64,000 nucleotides of DNA from Flagellimonas profundi (GCF_017313275.1 NZ_JAFLNM010000002.1:668455-732454); one strand, 5' to 3'; shown: positions 8,588-18,515, counted from the first letter of the stretch. Notes: generated from the letters alone by a model not told the origin. Program-made: numbers and translations.

Positions 8588-11500
8588 TTATGCGGAAACA
8601 TTTTCCTTATGAGGGGTAAAAGGTTCCAGAACCTGTAACGCTTTGTCCACACTCGTAATCTTATCAAAAACCAAAAGCAATCGTAATCCATTTCGGGTTT
8701 GCTTCTCCTTAAGCTTTACCACTTGTGGGTGCGTTTGGGCGTATTGCAGTATTTGGGTAAATACGGCACTTTGGTAAAAACTGGATTGCTGGTCGGCTAT
8801 AAAGTAACCGATGAACTTGCCCTTTTTCATAATTACCTTTTCCAAACCAATATGGGTGGCAATCCATTTAATTCGAACAGAGTTCATCAAATCAACCGCT
8901 GGCTCTGGCAATTCGCCAAAACGGTCCACCAATTGTGCTTCAAATTTTTGTAGACCTTCCTCATCCGCTACATCGTTCAATTGGGTATAAAGGTTGAGGC
9001 GTTCCGTAATATTGTTAATGTAATCATCCGGGAACAGCAGCTCAAAATCCGTATCGAGCTGCATTTCTTTCACATACACTTTCTCTTTGTCTCCCTCAAC
9101 TTCATCATAAAGTTCCTTGAACTCATTTTCCTTGAGTTCATCAATGGCTTCGGACAATATTTTTTGATAGGTCTCAAATCCGATTTCGTTGATAAAACCG
9201 CTCTGTTCACCTCCCAAAAGATCTCCTGCACCACGAATTTCCAAATCCTTCATCGCAATATTGAAACCACTTCCCAAGTCTGTGAACTGTTCCAAAGCTT
9301 CAATACGCTTTCGGGCCTCTGTGGTCATGACTTCATAGGGAGGGGTAATAAAGTAGCAGAAGGCCTTTTTGTTGCTCCGACCCACACGTCCTCGCATTTG
9401 GTGAAGGTCGCTCAACCCAAAATTGTTGGCATTATGGATAAAAATGGTGTTGGCGTTGGTCACATCCAAACCACTTTCAATAATCGTGGTGGAAACCAAT
9501 ACATCAAACTCACCGTTCATAAAAGCGAGCATTAAGGATTCCAGTTTTTTGCCTTCCATTTGCCCGTGGCCGATTCCAATTTTGGCATCGGGAACCAAGC
9601 GTTGGATCATCCCTGCCACTTCCTTGATGTTTTCAATGCGGTTATGGATAAAGAACACCTGTCCGCCCCTTTGGATTTCATAGGACACAGCATCCCGAAT
9701 AATATCTTCGTTCAATCGAATCACTTGGCTTTCGATAGGGTAGCGATTGGGAGGCGGGGTATTGATCACGGAAAGGTCCCGGGCGGCCATCAAACTAAAT
9801 TGAAGGGTTCTCGGAATTGGAGTGGCAGTTAAGGTAAGTACATCTACATTTTCTTTGATGGAACGTAATTTCTCCTTTACCGAAACACCGAATTTTTGCT
9901 CCTCATCCACTATCAGCAAGCCCAAATCCTTGAACTTAACGTTTTTGTTAACCAACTGATGGGTTCCGATAATAATATCGATTTTACCAGAGGCCAATCG
10001 CTCCAATACATCCTTCTTCTCTTTGGCGGTACGGAAACGGTTGAGATAATCCACCGACACGGGCATCTCCTTTAATCGCTCCTTAAAGGTTCTGTTGTGT
10101 TGAAAGGCCAAAATGGTGGTCGGTACCAAAATAGCCACCTGTTTACCGTTGTCCACGGCCTTAAATGCGGCCCGAATGGCAACTTCCGTTTTCCCGAAAC
10201 CAACATCCCCACAGATCAAGCGGTCCATTGGTCTTTCACTCTCCATATCCTTCTTTACATCTTGGGTACTTTTTTCCTGATCTGGAGTGTCCTCGTACAA
10301 GAAAGACGCTTCCAACTCGTGCTGTAGATAGCTGTCCGGAGCGTATTGAAAACCTTTTTCCAATCGACGCTTGGCGTAGACTTTTATAAGGTCGAAAGCA
10401 ATTTTTTTGACCCGAGCCTTGGTTTTTTGCTTTAGCTTTTTCCAAGCAGCCGATCCCAGTTTGAATATTTTTGGAGGAGCCCCGTCCTTACCGTTGTATT
10501 TGGATATTTTGTGCAGTGAGTGGATGCTGACATAGAGAATGTCACGGTCGCCATAAATCAGTTTGATGGCCTCCTGTTTTTTGCCCTCCACATCAATTTT
10601 TTGTAATCCACCGAACTTACCGATACCGTGATCAATGTGGGTAACATAATCCCCAATTTCCAATTTGTTGAGTTCCTTTAAGGTGATGGCCTGTTTTTTG
10701 GCATAGCCGTTCTTTAAATGGAATTTGTGGTAGCGTTCAAAAATTTGATGATCGGTGTAGCAGGCAATTTTTAAATCTTGGTCAACAAAACCTTGGTAAA
10801 GCGGGAAAATGATGGTCTGATAGTGTACCGTTTCATCGACTTCATCAAAAATATCGTGAAAACGCTTGGCCTGTTGTTCCGTGGAGCAGAAAATATAGTT
10901 GCTATAACCTGCATCACGATTGTCGTTGAGGTTCTCAATGAGGAGGTCAAACTTTTTATTGAAGGAAGGTTGGGGCTTGATGTTGAACTGGATTTCGTCA
11001 CCCTGAACTTGTTTTAGGGTCTCACTGGAAACTCCAATCTCAATACATAAATAATCTTGCAACTGCTCTTTCAGCGAAGCTGAATCCAAAAACAGTTCTT
11101 TGGGCTTCGCATGCTTTATTTCCTCGCTTAATTTGGCAAAACTCTCCTCCGCTTTTTCAAAAAAGGAATCAATACGATCATAGATTAAAGCAGGATTCTT
11201 GGCAAATACCACCGTTTTGGCAGAAATATATTTCAAGAAGCTTTCCCGAATTTCCTCGGTGAACTTGTTCTCCACATTCGGGATAATGGTAATCTTTTTT
11301 ACTTTGTCGGTAGAGAGCTGTGTTTCCACATCAAACGTTCGGATGCTGTCCACTTCATCCCCAAAAAACTCGATACGGTAAGGCTCATCGTGCGAGAACG
11401 AAAAAACATCTACAATACCGCCCCGAACAGAAAATTCTCCTGGTTCGGTCACAAAATCCACCCGTTTGAACTGATATTCAAAGAGGACCTCGTTTAAAAA

Positions 11501-11983
11501 ATCCAACGAAATCTCGTCGCCTATTTTTATTTTCTGGGTATTCTTGTCTAATTCCTTCCGTGTGACCACTTTTTCAAAAAGCGCATCGGGATAGGTGACG
11601 ATCACCGCGGGTTTTTTTCTGGAATTGATACGGTTGAGCACTTCGGCACGCAAAAGTACATTGGCGTTGTCCGTTTCCTCAATTTGATAGGGTCTACGAT
11701 AACTTCCTGGATAAAAGAGCACGTCTTTTTCACCGATGAGTTGCTCCAGGTCGTTTAAAAGGTAAGCGGCTTCCTCCTTGTCGTTTAAAATCAACAAAAA
11801 TGGGGATTCAGCGGATTTAAAAGCTTCAGAAACCACAAAGGAAAGTGAGGAGCCGACAAGCCCTTTTATATTGATTTTTTGTGATGAAGCGGATTCGTTA
11901 TCTCTTGTTTGGGCAATACTATCCCTCAGTTTCCCAAGTTGGGGAGACTGTTCAAAAAGTTGCGAAATCGGGGTTTTGGTCAA
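8588..11983 (-). CDS. mfd: Transcription-repair coupling factor Mfd
   Basis: The 1131-residue protein releases RNA polymerase stalled at DNA lesions and recruits UvrA/B. Domains in order: UvrB-like N-terminus (residues 1-340), RNAP-interacting CarD-like domain ('LEIGDYVTHIDHGIGKFGG', about 440-500), RecG-like helicase with Walker A 'GDVGFGKTE' (about 590) and 'DEEQKFG' (about 690), then a C-terminal TRCF domain. Length is slightly above usual. One oddity: near residue 322 the peptide 'ETLKQVQGDE' is encoded by a dispersed palindromic repeat that has entered the gene in frame. The start lies about 150 bases from repeats on the upstream side. Confidence 0.97.
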   Translation of the reverse strand: MTKTPISQLFEQSPQLGKLRDSIAQTRDNESASSQKINIKGLVGSSLSFVVSEAFKSAESPFLLILNDKEEAAYLLNDLEQLIGEKDVLFYPGSYRRPYQIEETDNANVLLRAEVLNRINSRKKPAVIVTYPDALFEKVVTRKELDKNTQKIKIGDEISLDFLNEVLFEYQFKRVDFVTEPGEFSVRGGIVDVFSFSHDEPYRIEFFGDEVDSIRTFDVETQLSTDKVKKITIIPNVENKFTEEIRESFLKYISAKTVVFAKNPALIYDRIDSFFEKAEESFAKLSEEIKHAKPKELFLDSASLKEQLQDYLCIEIGVSSETLKQVQGDEIQFNIKPQPSFNKKFDLLIENLNDNRDAGYSNYIFCSTEQQAKRFHDIFDEVDETVHYQTIIFPLYQGFVDQDLKIACYTDHQIFERYHKFHLKNGYAKKQAITLKELNKLEIGDYVTHIDHGIGKFGGLQKIDVEGKKQEAIKLIYGDRDILYVSIHSLHKISKYNGKDGAPPKIFKLGSAAWKKLKQKTKARVKKIAFDLIKVYAKRRLEKGFQYAPDSYLQHELEASFLYEDTPDQEKSTQDVKKDMESERPMDRLICGDVGFGKTEVAIRAAFKAVDNGKQVAILVPTTILAFQHNRTFKERLKEMPVSVDYLNRFRTAKEKKDVLERLASGKIDIIIGTHQLVNKNVKFKDLGLLIVDEEQKFGVSVKEKLRSIKENVDVLTLTATPIPRTLQFSLMAARDLSVINTPPPNRYPIESQVIRLNEDIIRDAVSYEIQRGGQVFFIHNRIENIKEVAGMIQRLVPDAKIGIGHGQMEGKKLESLMLAFMNGEFDVLVSTTIIESGLDVTNANTIFIHNANNFGLSDLHQMRGRVGRSNKKAFCYFITPPYEVMTTEARKRIEALEQFTDLGSGFNIAMKDLEIRGAGDLLGGEQSGFINEIGFETYQKILSEAIDELKENEFKELYDEVEGDKEKVYVKEMQLDTDFELLFPDDYINNITERLNLYTQLNDVADEEGLQKFEAQLVDRFGELPEPAVDLMNSVRIKWIATHIGLEKVIMKKGKFIGYFIADQQSSFYQSAVFTQILQYAQTHPQVVKLKEKQTRNGLRLLLVFDKITSVDKALQVLEPFTPHKENVSA
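10997..11022. repeat. Dispersed palindromic element inside mfd
   Basis: GTCACCCTGAACTTG and the complementary GTTTTAGGGTCTC form an imperfect palindrome. On the coding strand it encodes ETLKQVQGDE, in frame, in the linker after the UvrB-like part of Mfd. A sister copy is at 8459-8478. Confidence 0.65.
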
Positions 11984-12072
11984 TCCAAAAAACTTTGGTG
12001 CAAAGATAAACCGCGAAAAGCTTTACTAAAAATGTTTTTTTGCGTTTCTCGTCCTTGCTGAAAAATACCTGG

Positions 12073-12140
12073 CCATTCTGAGTAAAACGAAGAATCTGTT
12101 GGTTACAGATAGGCCAAAAGCTTAACCTAATCGGCACGAC
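12073..12140. repeat. Dispersed palindromic repeat, degenerate copy 3
   Basis: CCATTCTGAGTAAAACGAAGAATC at the left and TCGGCACGAC at the right align with the ends of copy 2 (8513-8582) but carry several substitutions. It lies between mfd and pdeM. Confidence 0.5.
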
Positions 12141-12160
12141 TTATCTCAAATAAAGGGTGT

Positions 12161-12225
12161 GTCATTCCGCACCCGATGCGGAATCCATATGCTTTTAAGT
12201 GGATTCCTGCTTTCGCATGAATGAC
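12161..12225. repeat. Long hairpin repeat between mfd and pdeM
   Basis: The ends GTCATTC (12161-12167) and GAATGAC (12219-12225) are complementary, as are GGAATCCA and TGGATTCC inside. The loop is about 12 bases. It is followed at 12241 by CCTGAGCAGAGTCGAAAGGAC, another sequence commonly seen in such repeats. The 288-base gap between mfd and pdeM is largely composed of these elements. Confidence 0.65.
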
Positions 12226-12271
12226 AATTGGCTACAGGTCCCTGAGCAGAGTCGAAAGGACATTGTGGTTT

Positions 12272-12898
12272 TTAAACCTTAATAATGCTATCCTCCACAA
12301 TGGCATACACTTCATCCGAATCTTTAGGGTCAAGGGAATGAGTACCCGTGAATTGACCAAAGGCAGGCAAGATCATTTGGTTGCTGGACTTAAAAAAGCA
12401 GGGCAGTTTTATGCGTTCCCTTCCAAAACCCTTGAGTTTTATGGATGGGTGTATATGTCCGCAAAACGTAAAGTACTCTTCTCTTTCCTCAGGATGATGG
12501 GTCAATAGAAAAGAACCAATAACCAACTCTGGAAATATGGAAATCTTGAGCTTTTCGAATTTTTCAGGCGCAATAACGTCATGGTTGCCGGCCACCAATA
12601 GTATTTCGGCAGGCGTTTTGCCCACCCAATTTTCAAACAATTCCCACTCTTTGTTCAACGATGAATGAAAGAGGTCACCCAAAAAACAGATCTGAAAGGG
12701 TTGAAAATCGGAAACGATCTTATCCAGAAGCAGAAAGTTTTTGTGTATGGCCTTTCGGGGAACGGCAGCTCCGAACTTTCTAAAATGGGATACCTTGCCC
12801 AAATGCACATCACTGATCAGCAAAAGTGATTTTTCCTCCCAAAACAGTCCACCCAAAGGGTGGAGTTGAAAATCTTGATTATGGATCGTTAGCTTCAT
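12272..12898 (-). CDS. pdeM: Ligase-associated DNA damage response phosphoesterase PdeM
   Basis: This 208-residue calcineurin-like metallophosphoesterase has all metal motifs: 'SDVHLGK' (Asp30, His32), 'LGDLFHS', 'GNHD' and 'GHIHP'. The family is encoded with an ATP-dependent ligase, a helicase and a beta-lactamase-fold exonuclease, and that is exactly the context here. It is the last gene of the four; its ATG overlaps the helicase stop by 4 bases (12895-12898), so translation is coupled. I infer a nuclease or phosphoesterase step in DNA repair. Confidence 0.93.
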   Translation of the reverse strand: MKLTIHNQDFQLHPLGGLFWEEKSLLLISDVHLGKVSHFRKFGAAVPRKAIHKNFLLLDKIVSDFQPFQICFLGDLFHSSLNKEWELFENWVGKTPAEILLVAGNHDVIAPEKFEKLKISIFPELVIGSFLLTHHPEEREEYFTFCGHIHPSIKLKGFGRERIKLPCFFKSSNQMILPAFGQFTGTHSLDPKDSDEVYAIVEDSIIKV

Positions 12899-15357
12899 TT
12901 GGTCAATTTAACCATCATTCGTTTAATACGGTCCGCCAATTTTTCGTTGGACAATTTTTCTCGTAACCTATCTGTGATGATGGGAAAGGAGAGAGGGGTG
13001 GGCTGCGAACACGGCTTCCATACGATTTCTTGTTGGGCAATCCGTTCCAGGGCCAAACGTAATCGGCCCTCCTCCAATTGATGCTCAAAAGTTTCGGTGT
13101 AGGCCTGCTGGTAGAGCAAATTATCATCCTCAAAATCACGGAAAACATCAAACAGTAATTCCGAACTGCTTTGCAGATGTTTCATTTTGATTCCTTTTTC
13201 GGGATATCCGGTGAACACCATTCCGCTGATTACGGCAATGTCACGGAATTTTCTACGCGCCATTTCGTTGGAGTTCAAACTTTTTTGAAGGTCGGACAAC
13301 ATATATTCCGGTGTAAAAAGGTTGTTGTCCAAAATTTCCTGAATATCAATTTCCCTGTCCGATAGCAATTCAAATCCATAATCGTTAAACGCAAGGGAAC
13401 AGGTAATAGGCCTCAGCAGGCTGATGCGATAGGCCAATAAACTGCTCATTCCCTCATGGATGGCCCTGCCTTCAAACGGGTAGAACATATGGTGGTAGCC
13501 ATCCCGAGTTTTGAAGGTCTCAATCAAAAATTGATGGGGCTGCGGAACAATGCTTTCTTCCCGTTGTTTGGCAAACATAGGTTGTAGCGCTTGGATTTCT
13601 TCCGACTGGTCCGAAAAATCCAACGCTGCGGTGTACAGCTCTTGTCGCAACAGCTCGGACATTTTTGCGGAAAAGCTCAAGCGCCCGCCCATCCAGCTGG
13701 GTACTTTGTTTGTCCTTTTTTTGGAGTTGCGCACGTGCGCGGCCATCCCCTTGATCCTTATAAATTCCAGATTTCGACCTGCAAAGGTGAAGACGTCGCC
13801 AGGGCTCAATTTGGAGATGAAGTATTCCTCAATACTACCAATGTACCCCCCTTTTTGATATCGTACTGAAATTGTGGCGTCCCCGACAATGGTTCCGATC
13901 TGGAAACGATGCCGCATCGCCACTGCCCTGCTGTTCACTTTAAATTTGCCATCTTCTTCGACTTCTACTTTTTTGTATTCGTCGTAACTCTTCAGACTTT
14001 GGCTACCCATTACCAAAAAATTGAGCAACCATTGCCATTGTTCTTCGGTCAAGGTCTGATAACAGAATGTTTGTTTGATCTCGGGATAGATTTCATCAGG
14101 ATAAAACCCATCCGATACTGCCAAGGTGGTCAAATACTGGATGAGGACATCGAAACTGCTCAAGTAGGGAATACGGTCTTCCACGGCACTGTTCAAAACC
14201 GCTTTTTGCATGGCCGAGGCCTCAACCAATTCAATAGCGTGCGTGGGCAAAAAATAAATGACGCTTTCCTTACCCGGTCTGTGGCCGCTGCGCCCCGCGC
14301 GTTGTAAAAACCGGGCCACCCCTTTGGGTCCGCCAATCTGTATCACCGTTTCCACGGGTGCAAAATCGACACCCAGATCCAAGCTCGATGTGCAGACCAC
14401 GGCCTTTAGGCTTTCGTTGCGAATAGCCTGTTCCACCCAAAGGCGGGTTTCTTTATTGATGCTACCATGGTGCATTGCCATTTCTCCGGCGAACTCTGGA
14501 TATTTTTCCAGTATTTTCTGAAACCAAATCTCGCATTGGCTTCGCGTGTTGGTGAAGAGCAAAGTGGTTTTACTGTTGTTAATAATGGGAACAACCTGAT
14601 CCAAAAGGTGCAATCCCAAATGCCCACGCCAAGGAAAGGTTTCCATTTTACTTGGAATAATACTTTTTACCGTGATTTTTTTGTTGAGGTCGGCCTTAAC
14701 GAGCATGGAATTTTCCAATTCCGGGGATGTTGGTCCCAACAAGACTTCACGGGCTTGCTCCAGGTTTCCAATAGTGGCCGATATACCCCAAATCCGTAAT
14801 GTTTCACAGACCGTTTTTAGTCGGGATAGGCCCAACTCCATTTGAACACCTCGCTTGGTGCCCAATAGTTCGTGCCATTCATCTACCACAATAGCGGAGC
14901 AGTCCTTGAAGGTTTTTTCGTAGCCTTTGGATGATAGCAACAATTGTAAACTTTCGGGGGTAGTAATCAATAGGTCGGGCATGTTGGTGCGCATTTTTGC
15001 CCTTTCTTTTGCCGAAGTATCCCCCGTTCGGATACCCACGGTCATTTGGGTTCCCAGATCTTTGGTGATGCGTTCCGCAGATTGTTTTATTTCTTGGGAA
15101 AGTGCCCGTAATGGCGTGATCCAAATAGCTTTTAGCCCTTTTTTATGCTTAGTCTTATAGTTTGGATGGTTTTTGATGTAGTTGAGTACGATCGGAAACC
15201 AAAGGGCATAGGTTTTTCCACTACCGGTGGGCGCATTTAAAAGCCCGTGCTTACCATCTAAAAATGCTTTCCAAGTCTCTTTTTGAAAAGGAAAGGGTTT
15301 CCAGTTTTGATCTTGGAACCAATTTTCGGCAATTTGAAAAAGTTCTTTTTGCTTCAT
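12895..15357 (-). CDS. Ligase-associated DNA damage response DEXH-box helicase (Lhr-type)
   Basis: This is an 820-residue SF2 helicase. Visible motifs: Walker A 'NAPTGSGKTY' (41-50), 'ITPLRALSQEI' (motif Ia), the DEXH box 'VVDEWHEL' (157-164), 'GISATIGN' (motif III) and 'RFLQRAGRSGHRPG' (motif VI). The C-terminal half is the Lhr-core type of the ligase-associated subfamily. It unwinds DNA using ATP, in a pathway with the ligase, exonuclease and PdeM next to it. The start codon directly abuts the ligase stop (15357/15358) and the stop overlaps pdeM, so the operon is tightly coupled. Confidence 0.94.
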   Translation of the reverse strand: MKQKELFQIAENWFQDQNWKPFPFQKETWKAFLDGKHGLLNAPTGSGKTYALWFPIVLNYIKNHPNYKTKHKKGLKAIWITPLRALSQEIKQSAERITKDLGTQMTVGIRTGDTSAKERAKMRTNMPDLLITTPESLQLLLSSKGYEKTFKDCSAIVVDEWHELLGTKRGVQMELGLSRLKTVCETLRIWGISATIGNLEQAREVLLGPTSPELENSMLVKADLNKKITVKSIIPSKMETFPWRGHLGLHLLDQVVPIINNSKTTLLFTNTRSQCEIWFQKILEKYPEFAGEMAMHHGSINKETRLWVEQAIRNESLKAVVCTSSLDLGVDFAPVETVIQIGGPKGVARFLQRAGRSGHRPGKESVIYFLPTHAIELVEASAMQKAVLNSAVEDRIPYLSSFDVLIQYLTTLAVSDGFYPDEIYPEIKQTFCYQTLTEEQWQWLLNFLVMGSQSLKSYDEYKKVEVEEDGKFKVNSRAVAMRHRFQIGTIVGDATISVRYQKGGYIGSIEEYFISKLSPGDVFTFAGRNLEFIRIKGMAAHVRNSKKRTNKVPSWMGGRLSFSAKMSELLRQELYTAALDFSDQSEEIQALQPMFAKQREESIVPQPHQFLIETFKTRDGYHHMFYPFEGRAIHEGMSSLLAYRISLLRPITCSLAFNDYGFELLSDREIDIQEILDNNLFTPEYMLSDLQKSLNSNEMARRKFRDIAVISGMVFTGYPEKGIKMKHLQSSSELLFDVFRDFEDDNLLYQQAYTETFEHQLEEGRLRLALERIAQQEIVWKPCSQPTPLSFPIITDRLREKLSNEKLADRIKRMMVKLTK

Positions 15358-16968
15358 TTAGATAATCAAACTTTTTAGGTCGTCCAAAGAATTGGCCTCT
15401 TCGATTTTTTTATCCTTTCTCCAGCGTAAAATTCTGGGAAAGCGTGTTGCTACACCACTTTTATGGCGCTTGGAGGGAGCAATGCCTTCAAAGGCGATTT
15501 CAAAAACATGATGAGGGGTAACGCTTCTCACGGGACCAAAGCGTTCCAACGTATTTTTCTTGATCCAGGCATCCACTTGCCGAAATTCTTTGTCCGTAAG
15601 TCCCGAGTAGGCTTTGGCAAAGGTGACCAGTTCTTTTTCACCCTGTTCGTTTTCATCCCAGAGTGCAAAGGTGTAATCGGTGAACAGGTTACTTCGCCGA
15701 CCATGGCCCCGCATGGCGTAGGTGAGTACTGCATCGATGGTAAGCGGGTCGACCTTCCATTTCCACCAATCGCCTTTTTTTCGTCCTACTTGGTAGGTGG
15801 AGTCGTTACGTTTGAGCATCAGGCCTTCACTATGTTTTTCTCTGGACAAGCCCCTTTCTTGGGCAACATTGTCCCAAGAATTGAATTGCATCCGTTCGGA
15901 TAAAAGCAAGGGTATGGCTCCCTTGTTTGATTTCATCGTGTTTTTGTAAAATGCTTCGAGGATATCCCTTCGCTCCAAATAGCTTTTGTCCCTGACGTCT
16001 TTTCCTTTCCACTCCAACAAATCATAAACCTTCAATTTGACCGGGATTTTTTCCAAAAGTGATCTTGAAATGTTCTTTCGCCCAATTCGGGTCTGTAAAT
16101 CTTTAAAAGTACCGATTTCACCTTTGGGATACGGCAGCAATTCCCCATCCAACACAGTTCCGTTGGGAACAACGCCCACAAATGCCTCAAACTCTGGATA
16201 TTTGTCGGTGACCAGTTCTTCCCCTCGGCTCCAAACAAATAGTTCATCATTACGTAGAATGACCTGGCACCGAATACCGTCCCATTTGTGCTCTGCGGAC
16301 CATTGGTTGACATTTCCCAGTTCAGAAACATCGTCTTCCACAGCATATGCCAAAAAGAAAGGATAGGGTTTGGATAGGTAATCGCTCTCCTTTTCTTCCA
16401 AAACCAGATGGTGGAAGGTAATACGGTTCGGGTTCCAATTCCCCATTAATTTATAAGCTAAAATATCCTCTTCGATACCTGTGGCTTTTGAAAGTGCACG
16501 GGTCATTAATTTTTGGCTGACCCCGATTCTAAAGCTGCCCGTAATCAACTTGTTGAAGACAAAACGCTCGTAATAATCCAGCACGGACCAATGCTGGAAA
16601 AGGTATTTCTTTTTCTCTGTTTCTGGTTTTTGTTTCAATGCTAGCATCTCTTGCAAAAAGAACGTTAATGATTTGTCAGTGCCTTGTTCTGTAGAGGGCA
16701 CCACCAAGGCTATGGTCTCGGCCAAATCGCCAACAATGTGACAGCTTTCCTCGAACAACCATGTTGGTATCTTTGATAGTTCAGCGGCCCAAGTACGCAA
16801 TAGGGTTGTGTTTACCGGGCGCGGAGGCCTTCTATGGGAAAGAATGGCTATGGTCCAAACCTTATCCTGGTCGCTGGCTTCTTTAAAATATTGGGACAGC
16901 GCTTGCACCTTTACATTGGTTTTGTTGGTGCCGTCCAAAGTTTTTATGAGTTGGGCAAACTGTTTCAT
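15358..16968 (-). CDS. ATP-dependent DNA ligase (ligase-associated repair operon)
   Basis: The 536-residue ligase has an N-terminal DNA-binding domain (to about 200), a nucleotidyltransferase core with the adenylated lysine in 'EHKWDGIR' (near residue 227), 'DGELL' (motif III), 'SEGLMLKR' (motif IV) and 'WWKWK' (motif V), then an OB domain. It seals nicks using ATP, unlike the NAD-dependent LigA needed for replication, so it is an accessory repair enzyme. The ATG overlaps the exonuclease stop by 4 bases (16965-16968). Confidence 0.95.
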   Translation of the reverse strand: MKQFAQLIKTLDGTNKTNVKVQALSQYFKEASDQDKVWTIAILSHRRPPRPVNTTLLRTWAAELSKIPTWLFEESCHIVGDLAETIALVVPSTEQGTDKSLTFFLQEMLALKQKPETEKKKYLFQHWSVLDYYERFVFNKLITGSFRIGVSQKLMTRALSKATGIEEDILAYKLMGNWNPNRITFHHLVLEEKESDYLSKPYPFFLAYAVEDDVSELGNVNQWSAEHKWDGIRCQVILRNDELFVWSRGEELVTDKYPEFEAFVGVVPNGTVLDGELLPYPKGEIGTFKDLQTRIGRKNISRSLLEKIPVKLKVYDLLEWKGKDVRDKSYLERRDILEAFYKNTMKSNKGAIPLLLSERMQFNSWDNVAQERGLSREKHSEGLMLKRNDSTYQVGRKKGDWWKWKVDPLTIDAVLTYAMRGHGRRSNLFTDYTFALWDENEQGEKELVTFAKAYSGLTDKEFRQVDAWIKKNTLERFGPVRSVTPHHVFEIAFEGIAPSKRHKSGVATRFPRILRWRKDKKIEEANSLDDLKSLII

Positions 16969-17993
16969 TCTGCTTCCGATTTTTCTTTTTCCGAAGTATT
17001 GATCTCGGACAGTTCGCCTTCATATTGAGTGGCTTCGGTTCGGGCATCGTAGCCAAGTTCCATCAAATATTTGGAGAAAATATCGATGTAGCCATGGGTG
17101 CATATTACTTTTTCTGCTCCAGTGGCTTCGACGGTCTCCAGTAGTCCTTTCCAATCACAATGGTCGCTCAGCACAAAACCTTTGTCTATGGCCCTGCGTC
17201 TTCGCGCTCCCCTAAAGGCCATCCAACCACTGGCCGTGGCCGTAACATAAGGGACCATTTTTTTAATCCATGTGCTTCCATGTGCACTTGGTGGAGCAAC
17301 AACAATGTTACCTAAAAGTTCGGCTTTCTTGGTTTCCCTTGTGATCAAATGAGTTGGTGGTAAATCAATCAAGGGACGCAGTACATCCGTCATATTTTCC
17401 ACTGCCCCATGTGTATATATTTTGCCTATGGAAGTGTCCAAATGCTTGATCAGACGTTGTGCCTTGCCGAGAGAATACCCAAAAAGAACTGAGGTTTTTC
17501 CTTCCGATCGGTTCTGTGCCCACCATTGGTTAATGTCATCGAACACTTCTTGCTGCGGTCTCCACTGAAAAGCGGGCAATCCGAAGGTGCATTCGGTAAT
17601 GAAAGTATTACATTTCACAAGCTCAAAAGGGGTTGTGACCCCATCATCTTCGATTTTATAATCTCCGGTAAAGACCCATACTTCACCTTTGTGTTCTACT
17701 CTTATTTGCGAAGACCCAACAATGTGCCCTGCAGGGTGAAAACTAAATTTTACATTATTTACGGTAAATGTTTCACCCCAATCTTTTCCAGAAATGTGTA
17801 CTTCTCCAATACGATGCTGTACTATGGGTATATTCTTATGGTGAGTGATGTATTTTTTATGCCCCCAACGGCTGTGGTCGGCATGCCCATGTGAAATAAT
17901 GGCCTTGTCCACTGGTTTCCAAGGATCCAAATAAACATCCGCTTCTTTACAATAAATTCCTTTGGAGGTGAATTGGAGCAAAGGTGTTTTCAT
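16965..17993 (-). CDS. Ligase-associated DNA damage response exonuclease (metallo-beta-lactamase fold)
   Basis: This 342-residue protein starts the repair operon. It has the HxHxDH signature 'SHGHADHS' (residues 34-41), 'HPAGHIVGSSQI', 'TGDY' and a late 'SDHCDW' and 'THGY', as in the beta-CASP/SNM1-like nucleases. By family it is a DNA exonuclease that works with the ligase and helicase encoded after it. The promoter must lie in or near the start of the divergent TerB-like gene, whose coding start is only 90 bases away. Confidence 0.93.
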   Translation of the reverse strand: MKTPLLQFTSKGIYCKEADVYLDPWKPVDKAIISHGHADHSRWGHKKYITHHKNIPIVQHRIGEVHISGKDWGETFTVNNVKFSFHPAGHIVGSSQIRVEHKGEVWVFTGDYKIEDDGVTTPFELVKCNTFITECTFGLPAFQWRPQQEVFDDINQWWAQNRSEGKTSVLFGYSLGKAQRLIKHLDTSIGKIYTHGAVENMTDVLRPLIDLPPTHLITRETKKAELLGNIVVAPPSAHGSTWIKKMVPYVTATASGWMAFRGARRRRAIDKGFVLSDHCDWKGLLETVEATGAEKVICTHGYIDIFSKYLMELGYDARTEATQYEGELSEINTSEKEKSEAE

Positions 17994-18057
17994 AGCAGGG
18001 GTAAATTACAAATTTCTTTTGGTGACTTTTTTCATATTTTAATCTGTTTTAAAAATT

Positions 18058-18065
18058 TATATTTG
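18058..18065 (+). promoter_or_regulatory. -7 element TATATTTG of the TerB-like gene
   Basis: The octamer matches TAnnTTTG and ends 18 bases before the ATG at 18084. I see no convincing TTTG at the expected -33 distance, so only half of the promoter is supported. Confidence 0.4.
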
Positions 18066-18083
18066 TGCCACAAAATTTTCGAT

Positions 18084-18515
18084 ATGCCAATTTTAGATTT
18101 ATACGAGCACGGAGATCACAGGACAAATTTGGCCCATTTTGCCACTTTGGCAAGTTTGGCAGCTGTTGATGGGGATATCAACGAAAAGGAGATGGCCGTT
18201 TTGGAAAAATTTGCCTTTAAGCTCAATATTAGTGAGGATGAGTTTAAGGAGGTAATGAAAAGGGAGAACAAATATCCTATTGAAACTCCACATAGTGGCG
18301 AAAAAAGATTTAAAAGGCTATTCGAGTTTTTCCAGATTATTTTTTCTGATCATTATATAGATGATGATGAGCGCAAGATTGTTGAAAAATATGCCGTTGG
18401 TTTAGGTTTTGCCCCTAAAAAAGCATCCGAAATCATCGATAAGTCCATCGCTATTTTCTCTGGTCAGATTGCCTTCGAAGATTACCATGTATTGATAAAG
18501 CGTGAGTGTAACTAG
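18084..18515 (+). CDS. TerB-like tellurite resistance family protein
   Basis: I start it at the ATG at 18084 (143 residues, '[13 protein letters not shown]'); the frame is open 37 codons further upstream but that part overlaps the exonuclease start and looks non-coding. Two related helical blocks, '[23 protein letters not shown]' and '[23 protein letters not shown]', give the acidic D-G-x-I/D-D-x-E pattern of the TerB fold. Despite the name, most TerB proteins are not shown to act on tellurite. It converges on fbp and the two stops overlap by 4 bases (18512-18515). Confidence 0.85.
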   Translation: MPILDLYEHGDHRTNLAHFATLASLAAVDGDINEKEMAVLEKFAFKLNISEDEFKEVMKRENKYPIETPHSGEKRFKRLFEFFQIIFSDHYIDDDERKIVEKYAVGLGFAPKKASEIIDKSIAIFSGQIAFEDYHVLIKRECN

